Below are positions 1 through 8,496 of a stretch of DNA of 12,712 bases, in pieces. The position numbers and the translations under genes are program-made. The DNA lies in NCBI GenBank assembly GCA_027596945.1, contig JADGJH010000975.1, positions 1 to 12,712 of the forward strand, written 5' to 3'. Within the stretch, counting starts at the first letter, position 1. Each line of letters opens with the position of its first letter. A model generated the notes under the pieces. It worked only from the letters and a program-made list of their open reading frames with translations. It had not been told where the DNA came from and made no database searches. This DNA comes from Physocladia obscura (taxonomy: Eukaryota > Chytridiomycota > Chytridiomycetes > Chytridiales > Chytriomycetaceae).

Positions 1-49
<49 letters not shown>
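1..49. repeat. ATA trinucleotide microsatellite
   Basis: Sixteen perfect ATA units fill the left edge and may continue beyond it. On the minus strand they form the start of a WDR24 intron, because the donor GTAATT lies at 54-49 and the TTA run follows at once. Confidence 0.95.
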
Positions 50-51
<2 letters not shown>

Positions 52-54
52 TAC

Positions 55-1664
55 CAGTAATAGGTGCATCATGCTCTTCTACGACCCACTCAGGAACAAA
101 TCCACGTCCAAGATCCCAAACACTTAGTTTCGAATCAACTAAAAGAGAACAGGACGCAATCTGATGTGATCCAGTTGCAATATCAGAATCCGGTCTCCAC
201 GAAATTCTCGCAACATGAGACATAGTTTGAATGATTTGAACTGGTGTTCGAATTTCGGATTCAGTGTCCCAAATCTAGAACAAGAAGGAATAAAACTTAA
301 AGAAAAAAGGAAAATGAGATAAAAAGAGTGATATATTTACTTTGATTGCACGATCACGTCCTGCACTAGCAAAAATAGTGCCGCAGGGATGCCAATCAAC
401 AGTCAGCGCTAATCCATAGTGGGCACTCCATCGCGTCTCGAAATCGTTTGGCTTTCTCATATCCCACTTTTGAACATCACCATTTTCAAATGCAGCAATA
501 AACGTGGTAGAGGACGGAGTGGGGCAAAACTGCACGTCACGTACTTTGTCTGCTCTTCCTTCAAAAACAATTGCAGTTTGCTGCTTAATCCGCAAATCCT
601 AAAATACAGGCGCTTAGTTGAGCACGCCCTGAAGCTCATTGCTCACCCATAATTTTATGGTATGATCTTGGCAAGCACTGAGTAAAAGAATGGGATCACT
701 CGGATGAAAAGAAAGTCGATTTACAGACTGATCATGTTCTTTAATGACAAAAGCTAAAAGTTGATTTATTAAAATACAGAAGAATAAATAATATTCCCTT
801 ACATTGTTTTTTGGTACTATTAAGATCCCAAATATTTATATCTCCATTTTGATATGCTGATGCAATCATTTGCGGTGCAACTTATTTTGAAATATTAATA
901 TCAAGAGCAATTATTCTGCCGAAAGAAAAATCTCACATGAATTAGCCCATTTCACATCAGTTAATGCAGAATTCAACGCAAATCTAACTCCGGAGCGCAA
1001 ATTAATATGCTCCTTTATTTCATTATCTTGTAAACTCAGGACTTTCAAAACTGAAAAAGAGATGATGTGCTTTTCAGTGATTGTGTTTTGAGGGAATATT
1101 GGTAGCAAGCAAACCATCTTTGCCGCCAACAATGACCGATTTCTTGTCAGGAGCAGCACTAAGCACGCTAAGCGAACTATACGAATAAAATCGCTTCGTA
1201 GAACGACTCGGATTTAGTACAGTAGGTTGCGGTTGCGATTTTGGCAGCGTGTGAAAAATAAAATTCCGATCTTGATTCAAATTATTCGTCTCTGAATTCG
1301 AATCTGGATTTGGGCTCAAACTTGGATGTGGCATTGTCGCAAGTGCCGACTGTGAAGTCGCGCGGCTGCTTCCGATTGTAGTCCCAGTCCCAACAGCAGC
1401 ACCGAATCCGTGCCGGCCGCCGTCAACGTCTTCTAAATCACGCAAATCAACAGCGCTGCGAGAATGAGAATAAACTTGCGATTTTGTGCTCGCGTCTGAA
1501 TTTTTCCTTGTGTTTCGCCCTTTTAGTTTTGCGTTTATTTTTCCCAATTCGAATCCGGCTTCTTGAATTTCTCCGACCGCCTCGATATTATCAGCATCGA
1601 GATTAGTTTCGTTATTTGCACTGGACGTTATCGCGTGACCTTTTGCTGAAGTGGTTCGGCGCAT
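55..1664 (-). CDS. WDR24: WDR24/Rtc1-like WD40 protein of the GATOR2/SEA complex (5' part, six exons)
   Basis: Six exons join cleanly on the minus strand: 1664-1115, 1050-937, 880-803, 753-647, 598-341 and 274-55. All introns are GT-AG and 48-66 bp long, and no exon contains a stop. The start at 1664 is the first ATG of a long polar, Ser/Asn-rich N-terminus (about 150 residues) that precedes the first blade. Blades follow with typical WD40 signatures: VIVGGKD joined to [83 protein letters not shown] and [14 protein letters not shown]. Their order and wording match WDR24 (yeast Rtc1/Sea2), a scaffold of the lysosome/vacuole-associated complex that promotes TORC1 signalling. That role comes from the family. 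The C-terminal half, including the expected RING, lies beyond the window. This is the only clearly intact multi-exon gene here. The 880 acceptor is the least certain junction. Confidence 0.88.
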
Positions 1665-1813
1665 TGAATTTGTGCGTTTTTAACAACCTTTTTTTTGCAT
1701 TCCAATTTGTTCAACTAGTCACAGATCATTCTCCAAATTATCTAGCATATCATTTTGACTGCCTTGAGCTTTCGTATTTTGATTTTATTCCGCAGAACTG
1801 GCGCAAGCAAAGT

Positions 1814-2172
1814 CTATGCTTCAAAATTTCTATTCATCCACCGTTTCAGTTGAGAAAAAGTGTCATATTGTCGTTCCAAAGACAGCAAAAATTCAGTATC
1901 ATCTTTGGTATTTTCCCTGAAAAAATATCAGCTTTTAATATAATATTGCCGACCAAGCGTGACTGTTGACTTTGCTTTTGGAACTCTCTTCGTTTTGGCA
2001 AAGTAGATTTAGGAGTACCAGTGTATTTGACAGTAGGCTCCGCTATATTGCGAAGATTTGATACCATTGTTTGTAAATGTTTCATAAAGCTTGCGAACTA
2101 TTTGCTTTTCAAAAGGCGATGTGCAGTTAGGAAAAATTCTGATGAATAATATGATTCCACCAAATCGAAATT
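1814..2172 (-). pseudogene. 3' end of an unrecognised gene, interrupted by an in-frame TAG
   Basis: A minus-strand frame reads NFDLVESYYSSEFFLTAHRL from 2172, meets a TAG at 2100-2098, and continues in the same frame with FASFMKHLQTMVSNLRNIAE and a Lys/Gln/Ser-rich stretch. A likely 47-bp intron (1963-1917, weak donor GTCACG, good acceptor TTTTTTCAG) leads to a last exon, 1916-1814. That exon encodes a Leu-spaced segment (EFLLSLERQYDTFSQLKRWM) and ends in TAG. The frame quality on both sides of the internal TAG suggests a nonsense change. I do not recognise the protein. A faint likeness of QFASFMKHL to the recognition helix of heat-shock factors is too short to use. The 5' part is missing where the retrotransposon remnant begins. 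WDR24 starts 150 bp downstream on the same strand, and the gap between them shows nothing distinct. Confidence 0.4.
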
Positions 2173-2272
2173 TGTTAAAGGTTGCACAGAGCGGGAAAGA
2201 TTTTGTGTAAAATTAATTGCTTTGTTGAGTGCATGATTGTGCCATACACATTTTATTTTAGAACTTCTAATA
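2173..2272 (-). repeat. Candidate 100-bp Copia 3' LTR
   Basis: On the minus strand this segment starts TATTAGAAG directly after a polypurine tract and ends TTTAACA. The ends are near-inverted repeats (TGTTA at 2173-2177; TAATA at 2268-2272, one base from the expected TAACA), as in LTRs of TG...CA form. No second LTR copy is in the window, so a target-site duplication cannot be tested. Confidence 0.35.
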
Positions 2273-2283
2273 CCTCCCCTCAA
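2273..2283 (-). other. Polypurine tract of a Copia element
   Basis: The minus strand reads TTGAGGGGAGG immediately before the candidate LTR. Copia elements commonly carry a GAGGGG-type tract at this place as primer for plus-strand DNA synthesis. The nearby RNase H remnant on the same strand supports the reading. Confidence 0.45.
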
Positions 2284-2716
2284 TCAAAGCTGTCAATGAA
2301 GAAATTAAGTTTACGCAAAATTCATCTGCAAATACCCCAAACTTCCCCTTGAGTGATGGATTGCTAAAAAAAGGGTATGAAATTTGAGTATAGTGAGATG
2401 TACAGAAGATTGAACAAAGTATTATGTTACTACTGTGGAACAGTGTGGAGCCTGCACCCACTAAACACCAAAAAATACCAGCCCTATATAAAATGGCTCA
2501 GTGAAAAAATGTACCTAACCACACAAACCACAGTGCTAGTAACAATTGCGTAACTGTCAGGGCAATTAATATTCTTGTTGAGGTAGTAGATAATATAGTA
2601 GATGACATAGTAGATGAGATGGTAGATGAGGTAGTAGATGAGAAAGTAGATGAATAATAGTAGTAGTAAAGGAAAGAAAAAGAGATGTATGAAAAGGAAA
2701 AATTGTACTTTTAGTA
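2284..2716. other. Non-coding spacer between Copia pol stop and polypurine tract
   Basis: No gene is convincing in these 433 bases. The stretch holds the TAGATGA minisatellite (2580-2660). On the minus strand, the repeat happens to read as Ser/Thr-rich residues followed by a hydrophobic run (around 2505-2580) before a stop. There is no start codon or homology to support a protein, and I treat it as retrotransposon 3' untranslated sequence. Confidence 0.4.
2580..2660. repeat. Degenerate TAGATGA/GTAGATGAG minisatellite
   Basis: The unit GTAGATGA with 1-5 base spacers recurs about six times (around 2587, 2598, 2610, 2622, 2634, 2646) at roughly 12-bp spacing, then ends in TAG triplets (2659-2668). 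Confidence 0.8.
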
Positions 2717-3010
2717 CTAAGTTAAAAATAGTCTAGTTGAGCATTCCAAGTTTGCTGCGGTGCTTACAAAATGGTTAGTACCAAGAGGCTTGGTAAGTAA
2801 GTTTGCAGGTCACTCAGCAGTTTTAATGTATTCAATGTTGACTTGTTTGTTTTCAACAAGTTCACAGATGTACTGGTAGCATTCATCAATGTGTTTGGAG
2901 CAGTGACTAAAGACATCATTGTTGCATTGATGGATAGTGGATTGGTTGTCTTCATGAATAGTGAGAGGAAGTTGTAAAGGAATTTCAAGAGCATTGTAGA
3001 ATTGAATAAA
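2717..3010 (-). mobile_element. Ty1/Copia retrotransposon remnant, RNase H domain and C-terminus of pol
   Basis: The minus strand encodes LEIPLQLPLTIHEDNQSTIH, then a SKHIDECYQYICELVE segment, then VNIEYIKTAE. After a TGA at 2812-2810 the same frame continues PANLLTKPLGTNHF to a TAG at 2719-2717. DNQ, SKHID and LTKPLG are hallmarks of the Copia RNase H end of Pol, which degrades the RNA strand during reverse transcription. Everything upstream (gag, protease, integrase, reverse transcriptase, 5' LTR) is absent. Similarity stops near 3005-3030, where the minus-strand frame becomes the antisense of an exon of the neighbouring plus-strand gene. The TGA inside the domain and the lost 5' part make it inactive. 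Confidence 0.8.
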
Positions 3011-3031
3011 TAAACTTAAATCCAAAAATAG

Positions 3032-4453
3032 AATCTCGAGCGGGATAAAGCATACAAGCGCCGCTTGGACGAATTGACCGCAGAATTTGGGGCTGCTTCT
3101 GATGAAGTAAAGAAACACAAGTCAGACAACCATCCAACAACTGGTAATCTGGTGGTAAGTGTCAAATTCACCCCCTTCTTCCCGCCGAGATGCCCCCTTT
3201 AAACACAACCCTCAGCCGGATCGTGTTCTCTTTCTTTTGGACTTTTTCTTTCGAATTACTAACAGATTTCTTTTCATTTATACTTACATCAACAAAATAT
3301 TTTCATTCAGCAATCCGACCTACGCAAGACCAGTGTGAAACACTTTCTCGACCATCTAGGCAATAATCTTGCTGATAACGACAACTGGGTTCAGGCACCG
3401 AATGTTGAATTCTACCCTGTTGCAAAGAAATGGAAGCCTTCCCGCAGCACAGCCTTTGGTTTCGTCTTGCGCCGAATCTTAGCTCACATCAACAGCGTCC
3501 CGTTCAACCCAGGCCTCCCTGAACACTTGAGTCCGATGACGGATATGGAAAAGCGGGCGATTATTTAAACCATTGAGGAGGCGTATGCTGCTGGAAGGCT
3601 TGTTGGGGCGCAGATGGGAATGAAACTTGAGCCCTTTTCTCATAGCGGATTGGGTATGCTCTCTCTTGACCGAGTGAATAGCGGACTAGCAGTGAATGCG
3701 CGTGGGCAGTTGATTGAAGTTGTTTGTATTGGATGGCAGCGGTATGTTGCTTTATCTCATTATTTTAACGGCTAATTCATTTTCATTTTAGCTTGAAGAA
3801 CGTTTACAATCCCACCCAGATGACCCAAATCATTCACCATTTTCGCACTGCTGACTTCGAGGAAGCCTCTGGCGCTCTGAAAAGCTTGATTGACGGGACA
3901 AACTACGCACCCAAGAAGTATGTGTCCCAGGCTACCAAATATGCAATTTTGAAGAAAGCGGCCGAGAAGTGGAAATCTCAGGAATTCAGTGTCCGCAAAG
4001 CCTACATTCTGAACTATAATCCAGCTGCAAAGAACATTAAAGACATTCGCAAGTGGCTTGAGCATGAACCTGAACAGCTCCTTGAAAGATTAGGGTATAT
4101 CAATCCTGTGACAGGCCACATAATTGACCCAGATGATTTTTGCTTCGACCGGTAAAATATTCAAATTAATTCATTTGTTTTTGGAAGTCTAAAACATTTA
4201 CTTTAGTATCACTGACGATAGCGAATATGTATTTCAACGAGTCCTTCCCATTTCTATTCCACTCAACGATGCGAAATCTGCGGGTACGTCAACGAACGAG
4301 TTTTCTTCAGTCGATTCTTTGGCTGCCTTGAAGAAACAGAGGGGTTGGGAGGGTGTGGATGACAGGGAAGCAGTGTGTTGTCTACTGCAAGAATTTATTC
4401 GAGCTCTTGTAAAGGCGAATGGTGGCTTTATCGAGAAGTTAAAGGAGAAGTGA
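3032..4453 (+). pseudogene. Unrecognised four-exon gene, 5'-truncated, with one in-frame TAA
   Basis: Exons 3032-3154, 3311-3741, 3792-4151 and 4207-4450 (stop TGA 4451-4453, followed by TAA and TGA) join in frame. Introns are 156, 50 and 55 bp, with donors GTAAGT, GTATGT and GTAAAA and acceptors CAG, TAG and TAG. The product starts with a charged, probably helical segment (ERDKAYKRRLDELTAEFG) and continues as a mixed soluble protein with no signal or membrane segment. No known domain is recognised. The frame is interrupted once, by TAA at 3566-3568 between MEKRAII and TIEEAYAAGR, both of which read naturally. No ATG precedes exon 1: a TAG sits at 3029-3031 and Copia sequence begins just upstream. 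The AG of that TAG could instead be a splice acceptor for a lost upstream exon. Codons look more GC-rich than those of the element to the right. It could be a recently broken host gene or an assembly error. Confidence 0.6.
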
Positions 4454-4539
4454 TAATGAGTAATCGGAAGGTTTAGTAAAGGGTGGACAATATTGTATTT
4501 GATTATTATTATTATCGAACGTATGAAAAAAAATATCCG

Positions 4540-4677
4540 AAAAATCCATCCAGCTGTACTTTTAATTACACTTATTTGTATTGACTTTAAATAGGCTGTA
4601 TATTTTGTTTTTGAATTTCCGAAAATACTTCTTGTCTAATTATTGTCTCAACAAAAAATCCGGCCAACTGAACTTTT
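4540..4677 (+). repeat. Pair of 24-bp direct repeats upstream of the polymerase gene
   Basis: Copies at 4540-4563 and 4654-4677 match in 20 of 24 positions with the pattern AAAAATCC, two bases, CCA, one base, CTG, one base, ACTTTT. A weaker third copy (AAAAATTCC ... GGACTTTTT) lies at 8437-8462, upstream of the RING gene. They may be regulatory sites or decayed terminal repeats. Confidence 0.5.
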
Positions 4678-4730
4678 TGTGTAATTGTCAAACAAAAAAA
4701 AAACTGAATTAAATTCGAAAACTTATTTTG

Positions 4731-4746
4731 TTTTATAATACTAAAC
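4731..4746 (+). promoter_or_regulatory. AT-rich TATA-like block and start context of the polymerase gene
   Basis: TTTATAATACTAAAC runs directly into the ATG at 4747. The RING gene has a similar block (TTATATTATAAAC, then ATG), and the final eight bases TAAACATG are identical. This supports a common control of both genes; function is inferred. Confidence 0.35.
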
Positions 4747-6714
4747 ATGTTCTCGTTGGAAACTGCACGTCCTTTCTACAAAAGTATACAGCTATTTGAA
4801 CCAAATAATTATGCCCTGACTTACAAAGGGCTGTTCATCCCTTGTAAGAGAAGAAGTAGAACTGTTGTAAACCAAATCAAGCTTCCTCGTAATGAAAAGG
4901 AGCACAAATTGTTGCAATCACACATTGCCAATCTCATTCGGAAAAATAAAGCAACAATTATTGGAAACTATATTTTAAAGTTGGACAACACGTTCATCAA
5001 GAAAACTGACAAGACAATAAAGCAACTTCAAAATGGGGGAATGGAAGTTGTTCATAATGTTTTCAAAAGAAGGAGACCAGATTCACCTGAATCATCAAGG
5101 AAGGAGCAACGAATGGAGGTTTTAATGAAAAGAAAGAGACCAAATGTCCCGTTCGACGCTCAAAAAGAAAGACACATTGATTATACATTGTATTATCTCC
5201 CAACTCTCTTCTCACAGAGGGTAATTGTGACTTATGAATTCAAGTACGTGATTCATTATGGGGATTATGATTATGAAGATTCTAAAAGTGGAATCATTCG
5301 AGATATTCCTGACAATTTAATTGAACAGCATCTTGATACTTTAACAAGTGAATATGCTGAGAGACAGCCATATGATTGTGATATTCTAGAGATTGGTTAT
5401 ACTACTCAACCTTTTCCATTTCAAAACGTAGCCTTATTAGACCAAAGAATGTTTGGGACTGTTTTAAACTACCGCCATTTAAACCTTGAACCAAACTTTA
5501 CTAATGAAAACATTTGTGTTTATCAACATTTAATAGACACATATTCAAAACTCATTAAAGGAGTAACTTTCGATGGCTTAAAAGGTATTTTTGAAGAAGG
5601 TGAGATTGATACTGGAGTTACTACAAATCAAGTAGTCCGATTCTGTGAAAAGTATGGCATTAGCTTGTATGCGATGGATTTAGAGTTTGAGATTTTCTGC
5701 CGACATGTTCCCAAAGTCAGAAATCACCATGTCCCTTGCCTGATTTACATTGTAGCCAACAATCACATGTATCCTGTCTTAGAAGAAGAACTTAGAAGGA
5801 GTATTGTTGCATCTGAGAGAACAAAAGGCACCAACAATTCAACAGTTTTCAAGAGCAAGGCGAAGCTGGTAAATACTTTTGATGGAACAATCAAAACCAT
5901 ACTAAATGCTCCCTATGAAACTCTTAATCAACTTGAAAACTGTTATGTTGTTTATACAAATAGAGAAGACCTTTCAGATTTGGTGGTATATTTGGCACAG
6001 ACTGAACAAACTGTAAACAAGACGCGAGGTAATGGGGGGCATATAGTTAGAATTGAATACAAGAACAATGTCATTATAGAAATCAACAAGCATTATCAAG
6101 AGTCATTGCAAGTATCAAAAGAATTAACGATTCCTTTTAGAAACCAAAACTTAATCAGTCTGGTGATAGAGGCTTTCCAAATATACAAGGGTGATGACGT
6201 AATAGAGAGCACATTCAATCAAGTGACTCAATCAGTATTCTTTAACTGTGTCAAGGGAGCAATTGTCAATACATTTTATGAACCGTCAGAATCTGCAAAT
6301 CTCAAGAGTTTCGATATTCAAAAATGCCATACAGCATGTTTGACAATAAAGAATGAAATGCCATGGTCGGTTTTCAGCATTTTCGACAAAGTCAAACCAT
6401 ACTCTGGTAAACTAAGAACTGGATTCTATTATGTTGAGACAGAGAATACTTTTCCACTGAGAGGGACAAGATGGTATTCTGCACCTATACTACGATATTG
6501 TCAAATGATTGGAGTGCCACTCAAGATTGTTTATGAAATCATTCCAAGTAAGACTCTTAAAGCAGACTACTTTAATGATTTTGTAAATAGGATATATGAC
6601 AAGAGCGGCAATAATGCAAAGCTGATGATTAACTGTTTTGTAGGATGTTTGAATAAAAGAAGTGATAAAAAGCAAACAGATAGGTTTACAATGAGTTTGA
6701 ATGATGCAGTTTGA
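4747..6714 (+). pseudogene. Family-B-like (probably protein-primed type) DNA polymerase, N-terminal and palm A/B part of a fused replicase
   Basis: These 655 codons begin at the first ATG after a TATA-like block. Residues 99-133 hold a duplicated basic motif (KRRRP, KRKRP) that could direct nuclear import. Residues 250-350 include GVTTNQVVRFCEKYGIS, an Asp-Leu-Glu (311-313) and HVPCLIYIVANNHMYPV, a possible degenerate exonuclease-type region. The palm shows motif A-like SFDIQKCHTACL (D523) and motif B-like KLMINCFVGCL (K625, N629). A TGA at 6712-6714 then stops the frame before motif C, which follows in the same frame at 6898-6915 (LKTDC, D722 of the continuous frame). The polymerase core is therefore split by the stop, so the upstream piece alone cannot be a normal enzyme. 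The spacing of motifs A, B and C (about 100 and 95 residues) fits family B. Protein priming is inferred from motif style. No terminal protein is recognised. Confidence 0.6.
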
Positions 6715-6873
6715 TACTATTTCTTGAATGACAATACCGTGTATTCATGCATCTCACAAGAGCCAAAGCTATATCACATTTCCATCAAGAATGATACACC
6801 AAAGCATTTCAATACAATTCCAATATACTGGCAAGTTATCGATAATGGTAATATGATGCTGCATTAATTAGCA

Positions 6874-8139
6874 ATGAAAATGGGTGGTAGAATTGTTAGA
6901 TTGAAAACTGATTGTGTGGTAGTTGAAGATGGCCAAGATGTTGAGTGTCAACCAGGTTTTGGTAATTATCGAGTCGAACCATTACCACAAAAGTATAAAG
7001 TATCTGAGCAATTCAAGAGTACATATGCATTTCAGCTTGAGAATAAAGACTGGATCCCAACAGATAATAGATTAGAGCGTCAGTTACTAACTGGAATGGC
7101 AGATATGGGGAAATCAACTGAAGTCAGAGAAACCATTAAAGAATTACAGCCAGGCTCATTTGTACTTTTAGCAAGTACAAACAAGGCAGCAAGACTGATT
7201 AATGGTCAAACAGTCCACCATTTCTTTCATATTGACAACAACAACAAGTGCAACTTGAAAGAAGCAGTAAAGGCAGCGAGCAGATATCAGTACATTTTCA
7301 TTGATGAAGTGGGTATGTTGAGAGCAGCAATTTATAAAATCTTGTATTATGTGAAACTACAAACCAAAGTCAAGTTTGTGTTAGTTGGTGACTATAAACA
7401 GTTGGGAGGAATAGAGAAAAACAATAGAAAATATGATTACCTTAATACACTGGCTTTAAACAAACTGGTTGATTACAGTATAACAGAGCTCTTGATTAAT
7501 CACCGTTCAGACAACTCAGTGACTGTTCTATTTGACATTGTGCACACATTGAATCCAGGTGACTTTGACAACAAGCACTTGTTTACTCGAGTTAATCTAG
7601 CATACACTCATAACAAGAGAAAACAAATCAATGAAATCATGATGCTGCAAGATAAACTAAAGAAGAAGAAAATGATTAGAATAGAAGCTAATCCAGATGA
7701 CCCAAACTCACAAGATGTTCTATTGATGGTTGGCACTCCAGTGATTTCGAATAGAAACTACAAAAAGCTTGGACTTGTTAATAGTGCAACATTTATAGTG
7801 AAAAAAATTGAGCCTTTGATATTATTAGAAGACACTGTGACCAACAACAAGATTGAGATTACTGTTGAGCAATTTCAGCTATATTTCTGGGTCAACTATT
7901 GTTCGACAGTCCATCGTGTACAGGGTGATTCAATAAGAGAGCCATTCACAATCCATGAATGGAGTAGAATGGCAAAGGATATGCGATACACTGCAATAAG
8001 TCGAACAACTAAAAAGGAGTATATAAATGTAGTTGATGACGGCATAAAGCATAAAGTGACAAAGGAGACTGACTTTGACAGAATGAAACAAAGAAAGAAG
8101 AGAGAGCAAGACATGAAGGATGAACTCAAACGAAAGTGA
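6874..8139 (+). pseudogene. Polymerase motif C plus SF1 (Pif1/RecD-like) helicase, middle part of the fused replicase
   Basis: This frame is the continuation of the polymerase frame after stops at 6712-6714 and 6865-6867. The ATG at 6874 is only the first Met after the second stop. Its first 20 residues carry the palm motif C (RLKTDCVVVED). A helicase follows: motif I TGMADMGKST (7090-7119), Ia LLASTNKAA, II FIDEVGM (7297-7317), III LVGDYKQL (7381-7404), INHRS, then STVHRVQGDS and RYTAISRTTKKEYINVV as motifs V and VI. This set is typical of SF1B Pif1/RecD enzymes, which unwind DNA 5' to 3'. Motif I has Asp at 7102-7104 where Gly is conserved (GxAGxGKST), so ATP binding is probably impaired. 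The C-terminus is Lys/Arg/Glu-rich and ends in TGA at 8137-8139, followed in frame by the nuclease. Helicase assignment is firm; its substrate is inferred. Confidence 0.8.
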
Positions 8140-8412
8140 ATCGAGGCTGTTCGAGTAATCAACTACATTATTCGAAAGGGCTGTTCTGATGACTTTAGTT
8201 TGAAACATACTTTTGTAAAGAGACAAGAGCTGTTGGGGCGTCTTGGTATTCCTGATGGAGTGGTGCCAAGAGGATATGAAATAGACCATATCAAGCCACA
8301 ATGCCAGCATACCACAGATGATGACTTCAAGAACATCAACGCTCATTGGAATCTGCGACTGATTTCAAGAAAGGAAAACAATGAGTTGGGTCAAAAATTG
8401 CAACTGTTGTAA
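8140..8412 (+). pseudogene. HNH endonuclease domain, C-terminal part of the fused replicase
   Basis: The frame continues without shift after the TGA at 8137-8139 and runs to a TAA at 8410-8412. The first Met is not met before residues of the domain begin, so it is better read as the end of the long frame than as a gene. It shows GRLGIPDGVVPRGYEIDHIK (Asp-His at 8284-8289), a short acidic linker and NINAHWNLRLISRKENNELG, the beta-beta-alpha metal layout of HNH nucleases, whose His is the usual general base and whose final Asn/His helps bind the metal. In a mobile element it could nick or cut DNA for initiation of replication or for integration. That role is inference. The key residues look intact. 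Confidence 0.72.
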
Positions 8413-8472
8413 AAAATGGGGAGTTTTGATTGGTCCAAAAATTCCATTTTCGTGGACTTTTTCAAATATTTA

Positions 8473-8496
8473 TTATCTTTTGCTTATATTATAAAC
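8473..8496 (+). promoter_or_regulatory. AT-rich TATA-like block and start context of the RING gene
   Basis: TTTTGCTTATATTATAAAC precedes the ATG at 8497 and resembles the block before the polymerase start, sharing TAAACATG. A degenerate copy of the 24-bp repeat lies just upstream at 8437-8462. Confidence 0.35.

Larger units (their letters stand above)
4454..4746. other. AT-rich left flank of the polymerase-helicase element
   Basis: No gene is seen in these 293 bases. They hold ATT triplets, the candidate terminal repeat ATTATCGAA (4511-4519), two copies of a 24-bp repeat (4540-4563, 4654-4677), and the inverted pair AATTACAC (4564-4571) and GTGTAATT (4679-4686). A TATA-like block precedes the polymerase start. 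Confidence 0.5.

Noticed and set aside
1616..1969. Plus-strand open frame of 117 codons
   Set aside because: It is a shadow opposite the WDR24 start and the upstream gene's last exon, with no recognisable motif.
2085..2140. Heat-shock factor DNA-binding helix in the minus-strand fragment
   Set aside because: Only about 10 residues resemble it and the rest of the domain is not there.
2810..3118. Minus-strand frame upstream of the RNase H as part of Copia pol
   Set aside because: Beyond about 3010 it has no Copia likeness and is the antisense of an exon of the plus-strand gene.
3772..4065. Minus-strand open frame of 97 codons
   Set aside because: It is antisense to a well-supported exon (3792-4151) with matching splice sites.
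7896..8346. Minus-strand frames opposite the helicase end and HNH domain
   Set aside because: The plus strand carries clear helicase motif VI and HNH motifs; the antisense products are low-complexity hydrophobic strings.
4747..8412. Three independent genes (polymerase, helicase, nuclease)
   Set aside because: All lie in the same frame, and polymerase motif C falls in the second piece and not in the first. The Met codons after the stops have no special context.
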